A stretch of DNA of 64,000 nt from Roseovarius sp. S88. GTDB taxonomy: Bacteria; Pseudomonadota; Alphaproteobacteria; Rhodobacterales; Rhodobacteraceae. Both the position numbers and the translations under genes were made by a program. The stretch lies in contig NZ_CP146069.1 of NCBI RefSeq assembly GCF_037023735.1, forward strand, positions 2,645,501 through 2,709,500, read 5' to 3'. Below are positions 42,899 to 51,596 of the stretch, piece after piece. Within the stretch, counting starts at the first letter, position 1. The number at the start of each line of letters is the position of its first letter. Below the pieces are notes generated by a model, which saw nothing but the letters and a program-made list of their open reading frames with translations, did no database searches and had not been told where the DNA came from.

Positions 42899-43941
42899 GC
42901 GACGCCAGTGGCGCGCGGTCGCGCTTGCCTCTGAGTGGCTTGCGTGACATCCCGCGCCCGCAAAGTCGCCATTGTTGAATAAAGCGCATCACTCCAATCC
43001 GGTGCGCGATGCGCAAGATCAGACGCCGCTTCGACAAGGTAAGCCGTTTCCGGCAAGGGGCGCGCATGAATCACCGATGAGCGCGGCATCACAAGCGTGC
43101 CCGCCGCGCGTCCCAGCGATAGCATCAACCAACCGATCTTTTGCGCGCCGGTTGTCCTGGCCCGGTTAGAAACCGAATCCATGTCCAGCCGCCGAAGCTG
43201 TGATCCAATCCCGGCATAGATGTAGCGCGCCGCGAAAATCCCAGGACGCGAGGACAGTGGAAGTGCCGCCACCCCGGCCTCAGAGCGTAGGTAAAGCGCA
43301 TCCGCCTCCCGCAAGAGCCGTTTGATCACCCGGCGCAGGGCCATGGTCATTTCCGGCTTCTCCAGAAAACCGTCAACTTCCAGACCTTCATCAATCAGCC
43401 AATCCGTGGGCAAGTACAGCCGCCCTTCGCGCGCATCTTCGCCCACATCGCGGGCGATATTCGTCAGTTGCATCGCGACGCCCAGATCACAGGCCCGCGC
43501 CAGCGCATCGGCGTCGCGCACCCGCATCAGCACACACATCATCGCGCCGACTGCCGAAGCCACACGCGCCGAATAAGCGCGCAGGTCGGATAATGTCGCA
43601 TAACGTCGTTCCATCGCATCCCATGCCAGCCCTTCGAGCAAAGCCTCGGGCAACTCACGCGGCATCCCAAATTCCTCAATCATCGCCGCAAAAGCCCGAT
43701 CCGCAGGCGCATCACGCGGCGTGCCGCGATAGGCCAGATCCAGCCTTTCATGCAGGCGCAGCACCGCATCGGCCTTTTCCGCATGCAAATCCACCGCATC
43801 ATCGGCCAGACGACAAAACGCATAAAGCGCCAAGGCCGGATCCCGCACCTTGCGCGGCAAAAGCTTGGAGGCGGCATGAAATGAGCGAGAGCCATCGCGA
43901 ATGGCCTCTGCGCAATGCACCATATCCTTGGGCTGCATCAT
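42895..43941 (-). CDS. crtB: Phytoene synthase
   Basis: A 348-residue squalene/phytoene-synthase-fold enzyme that joins two GGPP molecules into phytoene. Asp-rich motifs are YAFCRLADDAVDLHAEKADA near residue 45 and LTNIARDVGEDAREGRLYLP near residue 155. MERRYATLSDLRAYSARVAS is also characteristic. It overlaps crtI and tspO by 4 bp on each side. Confidence 0.95.
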   Translation of the reverse strand: MMQPKDMVHCAEAIRDGSRSFHAASKLLPRKVRDPALALYAFCRLADDAVDLHAEKADAVLRLHERLDLAYRGTPRDAPADRAFAAMIEEFGMPRELPEALLEGLAWDAMERRYATLSDLRAYSARVASAVGAMMCVLMRVRDADALARACDLGVAMQLTNIARDVGEDAREGRLYLPTDWLIDEGLEVDGFLEKPEMTMALRRVIKRLLREADALYLRSEAGVAALPLSSRPGIFAARYIYAGIGSQLRRLDMDSVSNRARTTGAQKIGWLMLSLGRAAGTLVMPRSSVIHARPLPETAYLVEAASDLAHRAPDWSDALYSTMATLRARDVTQATQRQARPRATGVA

Positions 43942-45491
43942 CGCGCTTTGACCTCTGCGGCGTCCGGAACAAGCTGACCCAGCACCTCGGCACTGGACAC
44001 CACCCCCGGCAATCCTGCGCCGGGATGCGTACCCGCTCCAGTCAAATACAGCCCTTCAAGCTCTTCACTGACATTGTGCGGGCGGAACCAGGCACTTTGG
44101 AAAATGCGCGGCTCAAGGGAAAATCCAGTGCCATACGGGCTGAGATAGCGATCTCGGAACGTCTCGGGCGTAAACACTTCGGAGGCTGTGATCTTGCCCC
44201 CCAGCCCCGGCAAAAGCTGATCTTCGAGCACGGCTTGCACCTTGGCGCGGTAGCGTTCCGCGATCTCGGTCCACTCAACGCCGTTGTCATGCCCCAGATG
44301 CGGCACCGGGCTCAGCGCGTAGAACGTGTCATCGCCATCAGGCGCGGCTGTGGGGTCTGTCACCGTGGGCCGATGCACATAAAGGCTCATGTCCTCGGCC
44401 AGATGCCCCTTGATAAAGATGTCATCCACCAGCCCCTTGTAACGTGGTCCATTGAGGATTGTATGATGGCCCACATCCGCCCAGTCGCCGCGCGTGCCCT
44501 TGGTGCCGAAATACCAGACGAAAAGCCCCATGGACCATCGCGATTTCTTCAACCGTGGCGCGGTCCAGCGGCGGCGCGACACATTGCGCATCAGATGCGA
44601 ATAAGTGTGCCCGGCATCCGCGTTTGAAACGACAACATCAGCAGCGACCACCTCTCCACCGGTGAGACGCACGCCAGCAGCACGGTTGGATTTAACAAGG
44701 ATTTCATCCACTTCCGCCTTGTGGCGCACAAGGCCCCCCTGCTCTTGCACCACATCGGACATCGCCTTGGCAATCGCCTCGACCCCGCCCATGGCGTAGT
44801 GCACGCCGAACTCTTTTTCGAGATGGCTGACGAGGATATACATTGAGGTGACGCGGAACGGATCGCCCCCGATGAACAGCGGATGGAACGAAAACGCCAT
44901 GCGCAACCGCTCATCACGAAACCGCTTGGCAGCATGGCCATAGACCGACCGGTCCGCGCGCAGCATCCCAAAGGTCGGCAGCACCTTGATCAGGTCCCAA
45001 AGCTTGTGCATTGAGCGCCGACCAAGGTCTTCGAACCCGAAGAGATAGCGCGCCTCGCTGTCTTTCAGGAACCTGTCATAACCCTTGGCGTCAGGCGGGC
45101 TCAGCCGGGCCACCTCGGCACGCATGGCATCGGTATCCTGCCGCGCGGTGAAGTGACTGCCATCGGGCCAGCGAATCTCATAAAACGGATCAAGCGGTCG
45201 CAGATCCACCTCAGCCTCGAAATCCCGCCCACAGGCCGCCCAGAGGTCGCGAAACACCTGCGGTACGGTCACGATCGTCGGCCCCAGATCAAAGCGATGC
45301 CCGTTCTGCCAAATCGCCGAACCACGTCCGCCCGGCCCTTCCAGCCGGTCTAGAACCGTCACGCGATACCCCTTGGCCCCAAGCCGCATCGCCGAGGCCA
45401 ATCCGCCCAACCCCGCCCCGATCACAACCGCATGTGGCGCGGTGGCGCGTTCGACGGCCTGCTGAAGGGTCGGGTCTATACGTGTCAACAT
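43938..45491 (-). CDS. crtI: Phytoene desaturase (neurosporene-forming type)
   Basis: A 517-residue flavoprotein that desaturates phytoene in three steps to neurosporene in Rhodobacter-type pathways; product number cannot be read from sequence. The FAD fold is VVIGAGLGGLASAMRLGAKG near residue 23, and the C-terminal bacterial-desaturase signature is GLYLTGAGTHPGAGLPGVVS. ATG 45491 (MLTRIDP) is preceded by GTAGGG; a TTG two codons earlier also opens the frame. A PpsR palindrome lies 17 bp upstream, shared with the divergent crtA. Confidence 0.95.
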   Translation of the reverse strand: MLTRIDPTLQQAVERATAPHAVVIGAGLGGLASAMRLGAKGYRVTVLDRLEGPGGRGSAIWQNGHRFDLGPTIVTVPQVFRDLWAACGRDFEAEVDLRPLDPFYEIRWPDGSHFTARQDTDAMRAEVARLSPPDAKGYDRFLKDSEARYLFGFEDLGRRSMHKLWDLIKVLPTFGMLRADRSVYGHAAKRFRDERLRMAFSFHPLFIGGDPFRVTSMYILVSHLEKEFGVHYAMGGVEAIAKAMSDVVQEQGGLVRHKAEVDEILVKSNRAAGVRLTGGEVVAADVVVSNADAGHTYSHLMRNVSRRRWTAPRLKKSRWSMGLFVWYFGTKGTRGDWADVGHHTILNGPRYKGLVDDIFIKGHLAEDMSLYVHRPTVTDPTAAPDGDDTFYALSPVPHLGHDNGVEWTEIAERYRAKVQAVLEDQLLPGLGGKITASEVFTPETFRDRYLSPYGTGFSLEPRIFQSAWFRPHNVSEELEGLYLTGAGTHPGAGLPGVVSSAEVLGQLVPDAAEVKAR

Positions 45492-45507
45492 ATTCAAACC
45501 CTACATG

Positions 45508-45525
45508 TGTCAATCTAAATTGACA
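45508..45525. promoter_or_regulatory. PpsR operator between crtI and crtA
   Basis: TGTCAATCTAAATTGACA, perfect TGT-N12-ACA with extended symmetry. A poorer copy, TGT-N12-ACC at 45483-45500, lies 7 bp away but overlaps the crtI start. Placed for control of both crtI-crtB-tspO and crtA-bchI-bchD-bchO. Confidence 0.78.
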
Positions 45526-45583
45526 ATCTTGCATTCCCGCTCTTTTATCTAGAAACCAACGGCGCCCAATCGAAGGGCACGCT

Positions 45584-46306
45584 TTGAGGAATAGTGCGAT
45601 CCAAACCGTAAGCCTCAGCTTTTTCCGCTTCCCGCGCGGTGCCGCGCGGCTCTGGGCCTTTGCCATGATGGGTCTGGCGCGGCCAAGCCTGCGCCGCGTG
45701 CCGGATATTGGCTTTTGGAAACTCTGCGGCTCGGGCACCGGCGAAGGGTTCACACCTATTCCAAATACCGGGGTCTATGCCATCCTCGCCACATGGCCAA
45801 ACTTGAAGGTCGCCCAGGAACGTGTTGACTCAGAATGGATATTCAAACGCTACCAAGCCAAGTCCGAGGAAAACTACACACTGTTCATGAGCACGCTGTC
45901 CACACGCGGCATCTGGTCCGGTGTAGCTCCGTTTGACAGCAACCCGGTATCAGACACAGGTCCAATCGCCGCCCTCACCCGCGCCACGATCAGCCCACTG
46001 GCCGCGCTCAGTTTCTGGCGTCGGGTGCCGGACATCAGCACCGTGATCGGACAAGACCCCAATGTGGCCTTCAAGATCGGCATTGGCGAGATTCCTCTTC
46101 TGCACCAGATCACCTTTTCGGTCTGGCCAGACACGCATGTCATGGCCAATTTCGCCCGCAAGGACGGCCCGCACGCCCGCGCGATCAAGGCCGTGCGCGA
46201 TGGAAACTGGTTCCGCGAAGAGCTTTATGCCCGGTTTCGCATCCTCGACAGCCGTGGCACATGGCACGGGCGCGACCCCCTTGAACATCTGAGGCACGCA
46301 GCATGA
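45584..46306 (+). CDS. crtA: Spheroidene monooxygenase
   Basis: A 240-residue oxygenase that adds the C2 keto group, turning spheroidene into spheroidenone when oxygen is present. Core matches are SLSFFRFPRGAARLWAFAMM, GLARPSLRRVPDIGFWKLCG and GEIPLLHQITFSVWPDTHVM. No ATG or GTG fits; TTG 45584 follows GAAGGGCACGC and is taken as start, giving the family N-terminus. Its stop overlaps bchI as ATGA. Presence of crtA predicts reddish spheroidenone pigmentation in aerobic growth. Confidence 0.93.
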   Translation: MRNSAIQTVSLSFFRFPRGAARLWAFAMMGLARPSLRRVPDIGFWKLCGSGTGEGFTPIPNTGVYAILATWPNLKVAQERVDSEWIFKRYQAKSEENYTLFMSTLSTRGIWSGVAPFDSNPVSDTGPIAALTRATISPLAALSFWRRVPDISTVIGQDPNVAFKIGIGEIPLLHQITFSVWPDTHVMANFARKDGPHARAIKAVRDGNWFREELYARFRILDSRGTWHGRDPLEHLRHAA

Positions 46307-47307
46307 CTTTGGCCTTCCCTTTTTCTGCCATCGTCGGTCAGGACACGATGAAGCAGGCCCTCATCCTGACCGCGATTGACCCTGGATTGGGCGGCGTTCT
46401 GGTTTTTGGCGACCGGGGCACGGGCAAATCCACCGCCGTGCGCGCCCTGGCGGCACTCCTGCCGCCCATCGAGGTGGTTGAGGGTTGCCCGGTGAACGCA
46501 GCGCGCCCCGAGGATTGCCCCGACTGGGCGGAGGTGCGCTCGAAGAAAATCGTCAAGCGCCCCACCCCGGTGGTCGACTTGCCCCTTGGCGTCACCGAGG
46601 ACCGCGTGACCGGCGCGCTCGATATTGAACGCGCTTTGACCCAAGGCGAGAAGAGCTTTGAATCGGGCCTTCTGGCCCGCGCCAATCGGGGGTATCTCTA
46701 TATTGACGAGGTGAACCTGCTTGAGGATCACATCGTCGATCTGTTGCTCGACGTGGCACAATCGGGCGTCAACGCGGTCGAGCGCGAAGGGCTCTCGATC
46801 CGGCACGCCGCCCGCTTTGTGCTCGTTGGCTCCGGCAACCCCGAGGAGGGCGAGCTGCGCCCGCAACTGCTTGATCGCTTTGGTCTTTCTGTCGAAGTCA
46901 TGTCACCCACCGACATTGACGAACGGATCGAGGTGATCCGCCGCCGAGACGCGTTTGAAACCGATACGGACCGGTTCATGACCAAGTGGAAACGCCAGGA
47001 CGGCAAGATCCGCAAGGCGATCCTGACCGCGCGGGACAGGCTGCGCGACACGGAAAGCAGCGATGCGATCCTCAAAGACTGCGCCGCGCTGAGCCTTGCG
47101 CTTGGCACGGATGGTCTGCGTGGGGAACTCACTTTGCTGCGCGCCGCGCGGGCCTTGGCCGCTTATGAAGGCGCGCCCGCCATCACCCGCGCGCATCTGA
47201 GCAAGGTCGCCCCGCTGGCTCTGGCCCATCGGTTGCGGCGCGACCCGCTGGACGAGGCCGGGTCGGTGACCCGTGTCACCCGTATGGTTGCGGACGTTCT
47301 GGGATGA
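46303..47307 (+). CDS. bchI: Magnesium chelatase ATPase subunit I
   Basis: A 334-residue AAA+ ATPase that drives Mg insertion with BchD and BchH. Walker A is GDRGTGKS at residues 36-43 and Walker B is GYLYIDEVNLLEDHIVDLLL. The insert NAARPEDCPDWAEVRSKK is typical of BchI. A sensor/arginine region is VLVGSGNPEEGELRPQLLDR. It overlaps crtA and bchD by 4 bp each, the usual crtA-bchI-bchD-bchO order. Confidence 0.97.
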   Translation: MTLAFPFSAIVGQDTMKQALILTAIDPGLGGVLVFGDRGTGKSTAVRALAALLPPIEVVEGCPVNAARPEDCPDWAEVRSKKIVKRPTPVVDLPLGVTEDRVTGALDIERALTQGEKSFESGLLARANRGYLYIDEVNLLEDHIVDLLLDVAQSGVNAVEREGLSIRHAARFVLVGSGNPEEGELRPQLLDRFGLSVEVMSPTDIDERIEVIRRRDAFETDTDRFMTKWKRQDGKIRKAILTARDRLRDTESSDAILKDCAALSLALGTDGLRGELTLLRAARALAAYEGAPAITRAHLSKVAPLALAHRLRRDPLDEAGSVTRVTRMVADVLG

Positions 47308-48989
47308 CCCGACCCGCCGCGGCGACCCGAATGGAACGCGCGCTGGCGGCGTTGGCGGTGGACCCCGGAGGACTCAAGGGCATGGTCCTGCGGGCGCGCA
47401 TGTCGCCCGTGCGGCAGGCATTTGAAACTGCGCTGAAGCACATGCCAGATGCACCGCGCCGCATTCATCCCGGCATTTCTGATTTGCAGCTCTTTGGCGG
47501 CCTCAACATCGCAGCGTCACTGGCTGAGGGCCGACCCGTGCGGGATAAGGGGCTCTTTGAGACGCCAGGGCTTCTGGTCCTGACCATGGCGGAACGCACT
47601 GGCGCTGATTTGGCGGCGAGGTTGGCGCAAATTCTGGATGCCGATACTGGCCACGCCCTGGTGCTTCTGGACGAAGGGGCTACGGCGGAAGAAGCCCCGC
47701 CTTTATCCCTGCAAGACCGGCTCGCCTTTCATATTGAACCTCAGGATGAGGCGCTTAGGACCCAAGCGTTGCGCCTGCCTGCACGCGCCGATCTGGACAC
47801 GGCGCGCAAGGGTTTGGCACGCATTGCCGTGCCCGATGATGCCATGGGGCTTCTGGTGGCCCTGGCCGCGCGGTTCGGGATCGACAGCCTGCGCGCGCCC
47901 CTTTTGGCCCTGCGCACTGCGCGCGCTCTCACGGCTCTGGACCGTGAAAAGTCAGTAGGCGAAGCGGCCTTGATGGAAGCGGTCGAACTGGTCTACCCCA
48001 GCCGCGCCACGCGTTTTCCGGCAGAGGCAGAAGATTCCGCTATGGACCCGCCGCCAGACACGCCCCAGCCGCCGGACGACGCGACAGATGAGGGCAGCGG
48101 CAAAGGTGCAGGCGAATTGCCCGATGAAATCCTGGTACAGGCGATTGCCGCCTTGCTGCCGCCCGATTTACTGGACCGCCTCAAAGTGGCCCGCGCCGCC
48201 CAAGCCCGCGCTGCCAGCAGTGGCGCTGGCTCCAAACGGCGTGGCAACCGTCGGGGGCGGCCTTTGCCCTCGCGCCCCGGTCGTCCGTCGCAGCAAGCGC
48301 GCATTGATCCCGTCGCCACCCTGCGTAGCGCCGCCCCCTGGCAGCGCCTGCGCCGCACGCCGCAGAATGCGCACCGCCCGGTGATCATCTATCCCTCAGA
48401 CATTCGCCTGCGCCGTTTTGAGGACCGGTCAGACCGGCTTCTCATCTTCACTGTGGATGCCTCCGGCTCTTCCGCCGTCGCCCGTCTGGCCGAAGCCAAA
48501 GGGGCTGTGGAACTGATGCTGGCGCAGGCTTACGCACGGCGCGATCACGTCGCCCTTGTTGCGTTTCGTGGTGACGGAGCCGAGCTTCTCTTGCCGCCGA
48601 CGCGCTCGCTGGTGCAGGCCAAACGACAGCTCTCTTCCCTGCCCGGCGGGGGCGGCACACCGTTGGCAGCGGGGTTGGTCGCCGCGTCAGAACTCGCCCA
48701 ACACGCCCGTGGACGTGGGATGAGCCCCACCCTTGTCTTGCTGACCGACGGTCGCGCAAACATCCCGCTCAGCGGCACGCCTGATCGTGCTGAGGCCCGG
48801 CAAGACGCCGAAACCATCGCCGCAGGTCTGGCGCGCCAAGGCATACCTGGTGTGCTCGTCGACACCGCCAACCGCCCCGCCGAGAACGCCCGAAACATTG
48901 CCGCGAGGCTAGGGGCAGACTACCTCGCCCTGCCCCGTGCCGACGCGCACAAGATCAGCGCCTCGGTGACTGCCGCGCTGGAGCATTGA
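47304..48989 (+). CDS. bchD: Magnesium chelatase subunit D
   Basis: A 561-residue partner of BchI. The N-terminal half is an AAA+-like domain without a working Walker A (the IHPGISDLQLFGGLNIAASL region). A Pro/Asp/Gly-rich linker lies near residue 250 (MDPPPDTPQPPDDATDEGSG). The C-terminal von Willebrand A domain has the MIDAS motif DASGSS near residue 385 and VALVAFRGDGAELLLPPTRS. Length is normal. It bridges BchI and BchH. Confidence 0.96.
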   Translation: MTRPAAATRMERALAALAVDPGGLKGMVLRARMSPVRQAFETALKHMPDAPRRIHPGISDLQLFGGLNIAASLAEGRPVRDKGLFETPGLLVLTMAERTGADLAARLAQILDADTGHALVLLDEGATAEEAPPLSLQDRLAFHIEPQDEALRTQALRLPARADLDTARKGLARIAVPDDAMGLLVALAARFGIDSLRAPLLALRTARALTALDREKSVGEAALMEAVELVYPSRATRFPAEAEDSAMDPPPDTPQPPDDATDEGSGKGAGELPDEILVQAIAALLPPDLLDRLKVARAAQARAASSGAGSKRRGNRRGRPLPSRPGRPSQQARIDPVATLRSAAPWQRLRRTPQNAHRPVIIYPSDIRLRRFEDRSDRLLIFTVDASGSSAVARLAEAKGAVELMLAQAYARRDHVALVAFRGDGAELLLPPTRSLVQAKRQLSSLPGGGGTPLAAGLVAASELAQHARGRGMSPTLVLLTDGRANIPLSGTPDRAEARQDAETIAAGLARQGIPGVLVDTANRPAENARNIAARLGADYLALPRADAHKISASVTAALEH

Positions 48990-48992
48990 GCA

Positions 48993-49859
48993 GTGGATTG
49001 GGAGCGTGACCTCCCCGATTGGCCGCTCAGCGCGCAATCCCGACGCATCCAACACCGCCCCCATAACTGGCATGTGCAAGAACTGGGCAAGGGTCCGCTC
49101 CTTCTGTTGCTGCATGGGGCCGGGGCGACAACCCATACGTGGCGAGATCTGATCCCCACACTGGCCAAAACCCACCGCGTCATCGCGCTTGATCTTCCCG
49201 GGCACGGGTTCACGCAGGCCGGAAGCCGGTTTCGCCTCGGGCTTGAGCGTACTGCTGATGACATCGCGGCCCTTTGCGCCGCCGAAGGCTGGCACCCGTC
49301 AACGCTCATCGGCCATTCTGCTGGGGGCGCAGTCGCGCTTGAACTGTCGCTACGCCTCACAACACCAGAGGGCAAACCACCCGCGGTCATCGGCATCAAC
49401 GCCGCCCTTGACCGGTTTGAAGGCATGGCCGGGTGGCTTTTTCCCATGCTCGCCAAATTTCTGGCCATGAACCCACTCACGGCCATGGCCTTTGCCGCAG
49501 GGGGCGGACGGCCAGACCGCGCGCGCAATGTGATCCGCTCTACCGGCTCGACCCTGAGCGAAGAAGGTCTGGCCTTTTACAGCCGCCTGCTCTCTGACCG
49601 CGCCCATGTGGACGGAACCTTGCAAATGATGGCGGCCTGGAACACTGACGGTATCTGGGGCCGCATGCCTCAGGTCACCGCACCCTGCCTTTTGATCACC
49701 GGAGAGAAAGACGGGGCCGTGCCGCCCTCCGTCTCAGAGCGCGCCGCCGCGCGCCTGCCCAATGCAAAGGTGCAGAAACTCGACGGTTTGGGGCATCTGG
49801 CACATGAAGAAGCCCCGACAGAAGTCACCAAGATCATCCTCGATTGGCTGGAGACCTGA
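48993..49859 (+). CDS. bchO: BchO, alpha/beta-hydrolase linked to magnesium chelatase
   Basis: A 288-residue alpha/beta hydrolase. The oxyanion region is LLLLHGAGATTHTWRDLIPT, the nucleophile elbow is LIGHSAGGAVALEL near residue 110, and a late His lies in LDGLGHLAHEEAPTE. GTG 48993 starts 4 bp after the bchD stop. The gene follows bchID in most purple bacteria and is thought to assist Mg-chelatase, though its reaction is not established. It is the last gene of the photosynthesis cluster on this side. Confidence 0.93.
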   Translation: MDWERDLPDWPLSAQSRRIQHRPHNWHVQELGKGPLLLLLHGAGATTHTWRDLIPTLAKTHRVIALDLPGHGFTQAGSRFRLGLERTADDIAALCAAEGWHPSTLIGHSAGGAVALELSLRLTTPEGKPPAVIGINAALDRFEGMAGWLFPMLAKFLAMNPLTAMAFAAGGGRPDRARNVIRSTGSTLSEEGLAFYSRLLSDRAHVDGTLQMMAAWNTDGIWGRMPQVTAPCLLITGEKDGAVPPSVSERAAARLPNAKVQKLDGLGHLAHEEAPTEVTKIILDWLET

Positions 49860-49864
49860 AGTCT

Positions 49865-50629
49865 CTACCACAAAGCGCCAGCGTTCACCTGTATATCTTC
49901 CAGCGTCAACGCCGGGGCCGCATCCGAGCACAAAAACGCCACCAGATCAGCAATCTCGCTGGGCTGCACCAGACGGTTCTGCGGATTGGCGTTTGCAATC
50001 TCGGCAATGACATCTGATACATCGCGCCTCTCAGCATCGGCCACCTTGGCCGCCGAGCCGTGCAGCATGTCTGTCTCCACCCAGGTCGGGCTGACGCTGA
50101 CACAGGTGACCCCATGCGGCGCCCCCTCCAGCGCGGTCGCGCGGGTCAGCCCCAAAAGCCCCGCCTTTGAGGCGCAATAGGCGGCGTGGTCAGGTTTGGC
50201 CGTGTGGGCCGCCGTGGACGCAATGTTCACAATCCGCCCCCAGCGAGCCTCGATCATATCCGGCATTACCTGACGGCTCATCAAAAAGGGGCCAGTCAGG
50301 TTGGTCTCAATCACATCGTTCCAGGCGTCGATGTTGTGAGAGGCCACTGGTTCTTTGTATTCAATTCCCGCCGAATTCACCAAAATCCCCACCGCACCAA
50401 GGCGATTTTTGACCGCCATGCAAAACGCTGCGACGGACCCCTTTTTGCGCACATCCAGCGGGGCGATAAAGACATCTTCGCCCAAGCTCTCGCGCGCCTT
50501 ATCCTGCTGCATCGGGTCAGCCCCACGCCTTGCACCGATGGCAACACGGAAGCCTTCGGCCATCAGCACGCGGGCAATCTCAAGACCGATCCCGCTCAGC
50601 CCACCTGTGACAATCGCAGTTCGGCTCAT
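49865..50629 (-). CDS. SDR-family oxidoreductase
   Basis: A 254-residue classical short-chain dehydrogenase. The NAD(P) motif is TGGLSGIG at residues 8-15, NSAG lies at 85-88, and the catalytic Ser138, Tyr151 and Lys155 (YCASK) are all present. The C-terminus IADLVAFLCSDAAPALTLED resembles 3-hydroxybutyrate dehydrogenase-like and 3-ketoacyl reductase-like members; the substrate is unknown. Its start overlaps the stop of the metallo-hydrolase gene by 4 bp, so the two are one operon. It converges on bchO with only 5 bp between. Confidence 0.88.
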   Translation of the reverse strand: MSRTAIVTGGLSGIGLEIARVLMAEGFRVAIGARRGADPMQQDKARESLGEDVFIAPLDVRKKGSVAAFCMAVKNRLGAVGILVNSAGIEYKEPVASHNIDAWNDVIETNLTGPFLMSRQVMPDMIEARWGRIVNIASTAAHTAKPDHAAYCASKAGLLGLTRATALEGAPHGVTCVSVSPTWVETDMLHGSAAKVADAERRDVSDVIAEIANANPQNRLVQPSEIADLVAFLCSDAAPALTLEDIQVNAGALW

Positions 50630-51429
50630 GTCCCGCCCTCCATTTCACTGTTAATCCATGCACTTGCATCACCGACCCGCAACCCGCCATCTCGATAAAG
50701 GTCGAGCAACTCCAGCAACCGATCGCGCCCGAACGACGCAAAATGCCCAGCATGAATCACCCGGATGGGCAACTCCCGCAGACGCGCATGAGACTCAGCC
50801 AGAACCTCGGCTTCCGAATGGTAGAGGTCATCAATCAGATCGCCATCATAGATGACATCGCCACTAAAGAGTGTCTCGTTGGCCTTGTCATAAAGTGCAA
50901 TGGACCCCGGTGAATGCCCCGGCAGGTAAAACACCTGAAACACCCGGTCGCCCAGATCAATCACATCGCCCTCATCCAGATACCCTGTCAAAGGTGCGGG
51001 TTTCACACGATACGCCCTGTGATCAAACCCCGCATAAGGCAGTGCCGTAAACGTCTCGGCCCGGACATAGCCTGTATCCGCTACCGTATTCTGCGCCGTT
51101 GGACGCGCCATAACGTCGGCCTCGGCCGGGTGCCCGCATCGGTGCGAAAACTCGTGCAGACCCCCGGCGTGATCAAAATGCGAATGCGTCATGATCGCTG
51201 TCAGAGGCCGCGCGCTCAGCTCTGGCACCTCGTCCAGCATGGGACGCAAACCCATGCCAGTGTCGATCACCAGATCCCGGTCCCGCCCTTGCACATGCCA
51301 GATATTGCACCGCAGCCACGAGGCCACATGCGGCTCATGAATATGCACCACACCCTCTTCAATCTGCTTTGCAGCAAACCAACGTGACGCAACCTCAAGT
51401 CCCACATAGCCCCCCTTTGACGCTGACAC
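50626..51429 (-). CDS. Metallo-beta-lactamase-fold hydrolase
   Basis: A 267-residue MBL-fold protein with the metal motif HSHFDHAGG (His82, His84, Asp86, His87), a later GHSPGSIALYDKANETLFSG with metal-ligand His and Asp positions, and VIHAGHFASFGR. Early residues carry CNIWHVQGRDRDLVIDTGMG, typical of this fold. Members include glyoxalase II-like and lactonase-like enzymes, and the substrate cannot be read here. It is coupled to the SDR gene downstream and divergent from the betaine transporter, so all may share a catabolic role. ATG 51429 is the first codon of the frame with a fitting N-terminus. Confidence 0.85.
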   Translation of the reverse strand: MSASKGGYVGLEVASRWFAAKQIEEGVVHIHEPHVASWLRCNIWHVQGRDRDLVIDTGMGLRPMLDEVPELSARPLTAIMTHSHFDHAGGLHEFSHRCGHPAEADVMARPTAQNTVADTGYVRAETFTALPYAGFDHRAYRVKPAPLTGYLDEGDVIDLGDRVFQVFYLPGHSPGSIALYDKANETLFSGDVIYDGDLIDDLYHSEAEVLAESHARLRELPIRVIHAGHFASFGRDRLLELLDLYRDGGLRVGDASAWINSEMEGGT

Positions 51430-51498
51430 ACAAAAGAAACGCTAACCGCTTGGTCTGTTCAAATCCAGCACAGCGGAGGATTAGGTTACTCATTTTTG

Positions 51499-51516
51499 AT
51501 TGACTTGCCAGTCAAT
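51499..51516. promoter_or_regulatory. Perfect 7-4-7 palindrome upstream of the betaine ABC transporter
   Basis: ATTGACT-TGCC-AGTCAAT is fully symmetric in its arms. It lies 80 bp before the transporter start and 69 bp before the divergent hydrolase start. The shape is like operators of TetR/BetI-type repressors. No such regulator is in the window. Confidence 0.65.
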
Positions 51517-51596
51517 AAAGATTTTGTTTGGCCTCAATCCAAGGTCGTATCATACTCGGCCTCAATAAAAGAACCAATCAACGGGGAGAATACACA

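Noticed and set aside
45483..45500. Second PpsR site beside the one at 45508
   Set aside because: The right half reads ACC instead of ACA and it overlaps the crtI start codon; too weak to call separately.
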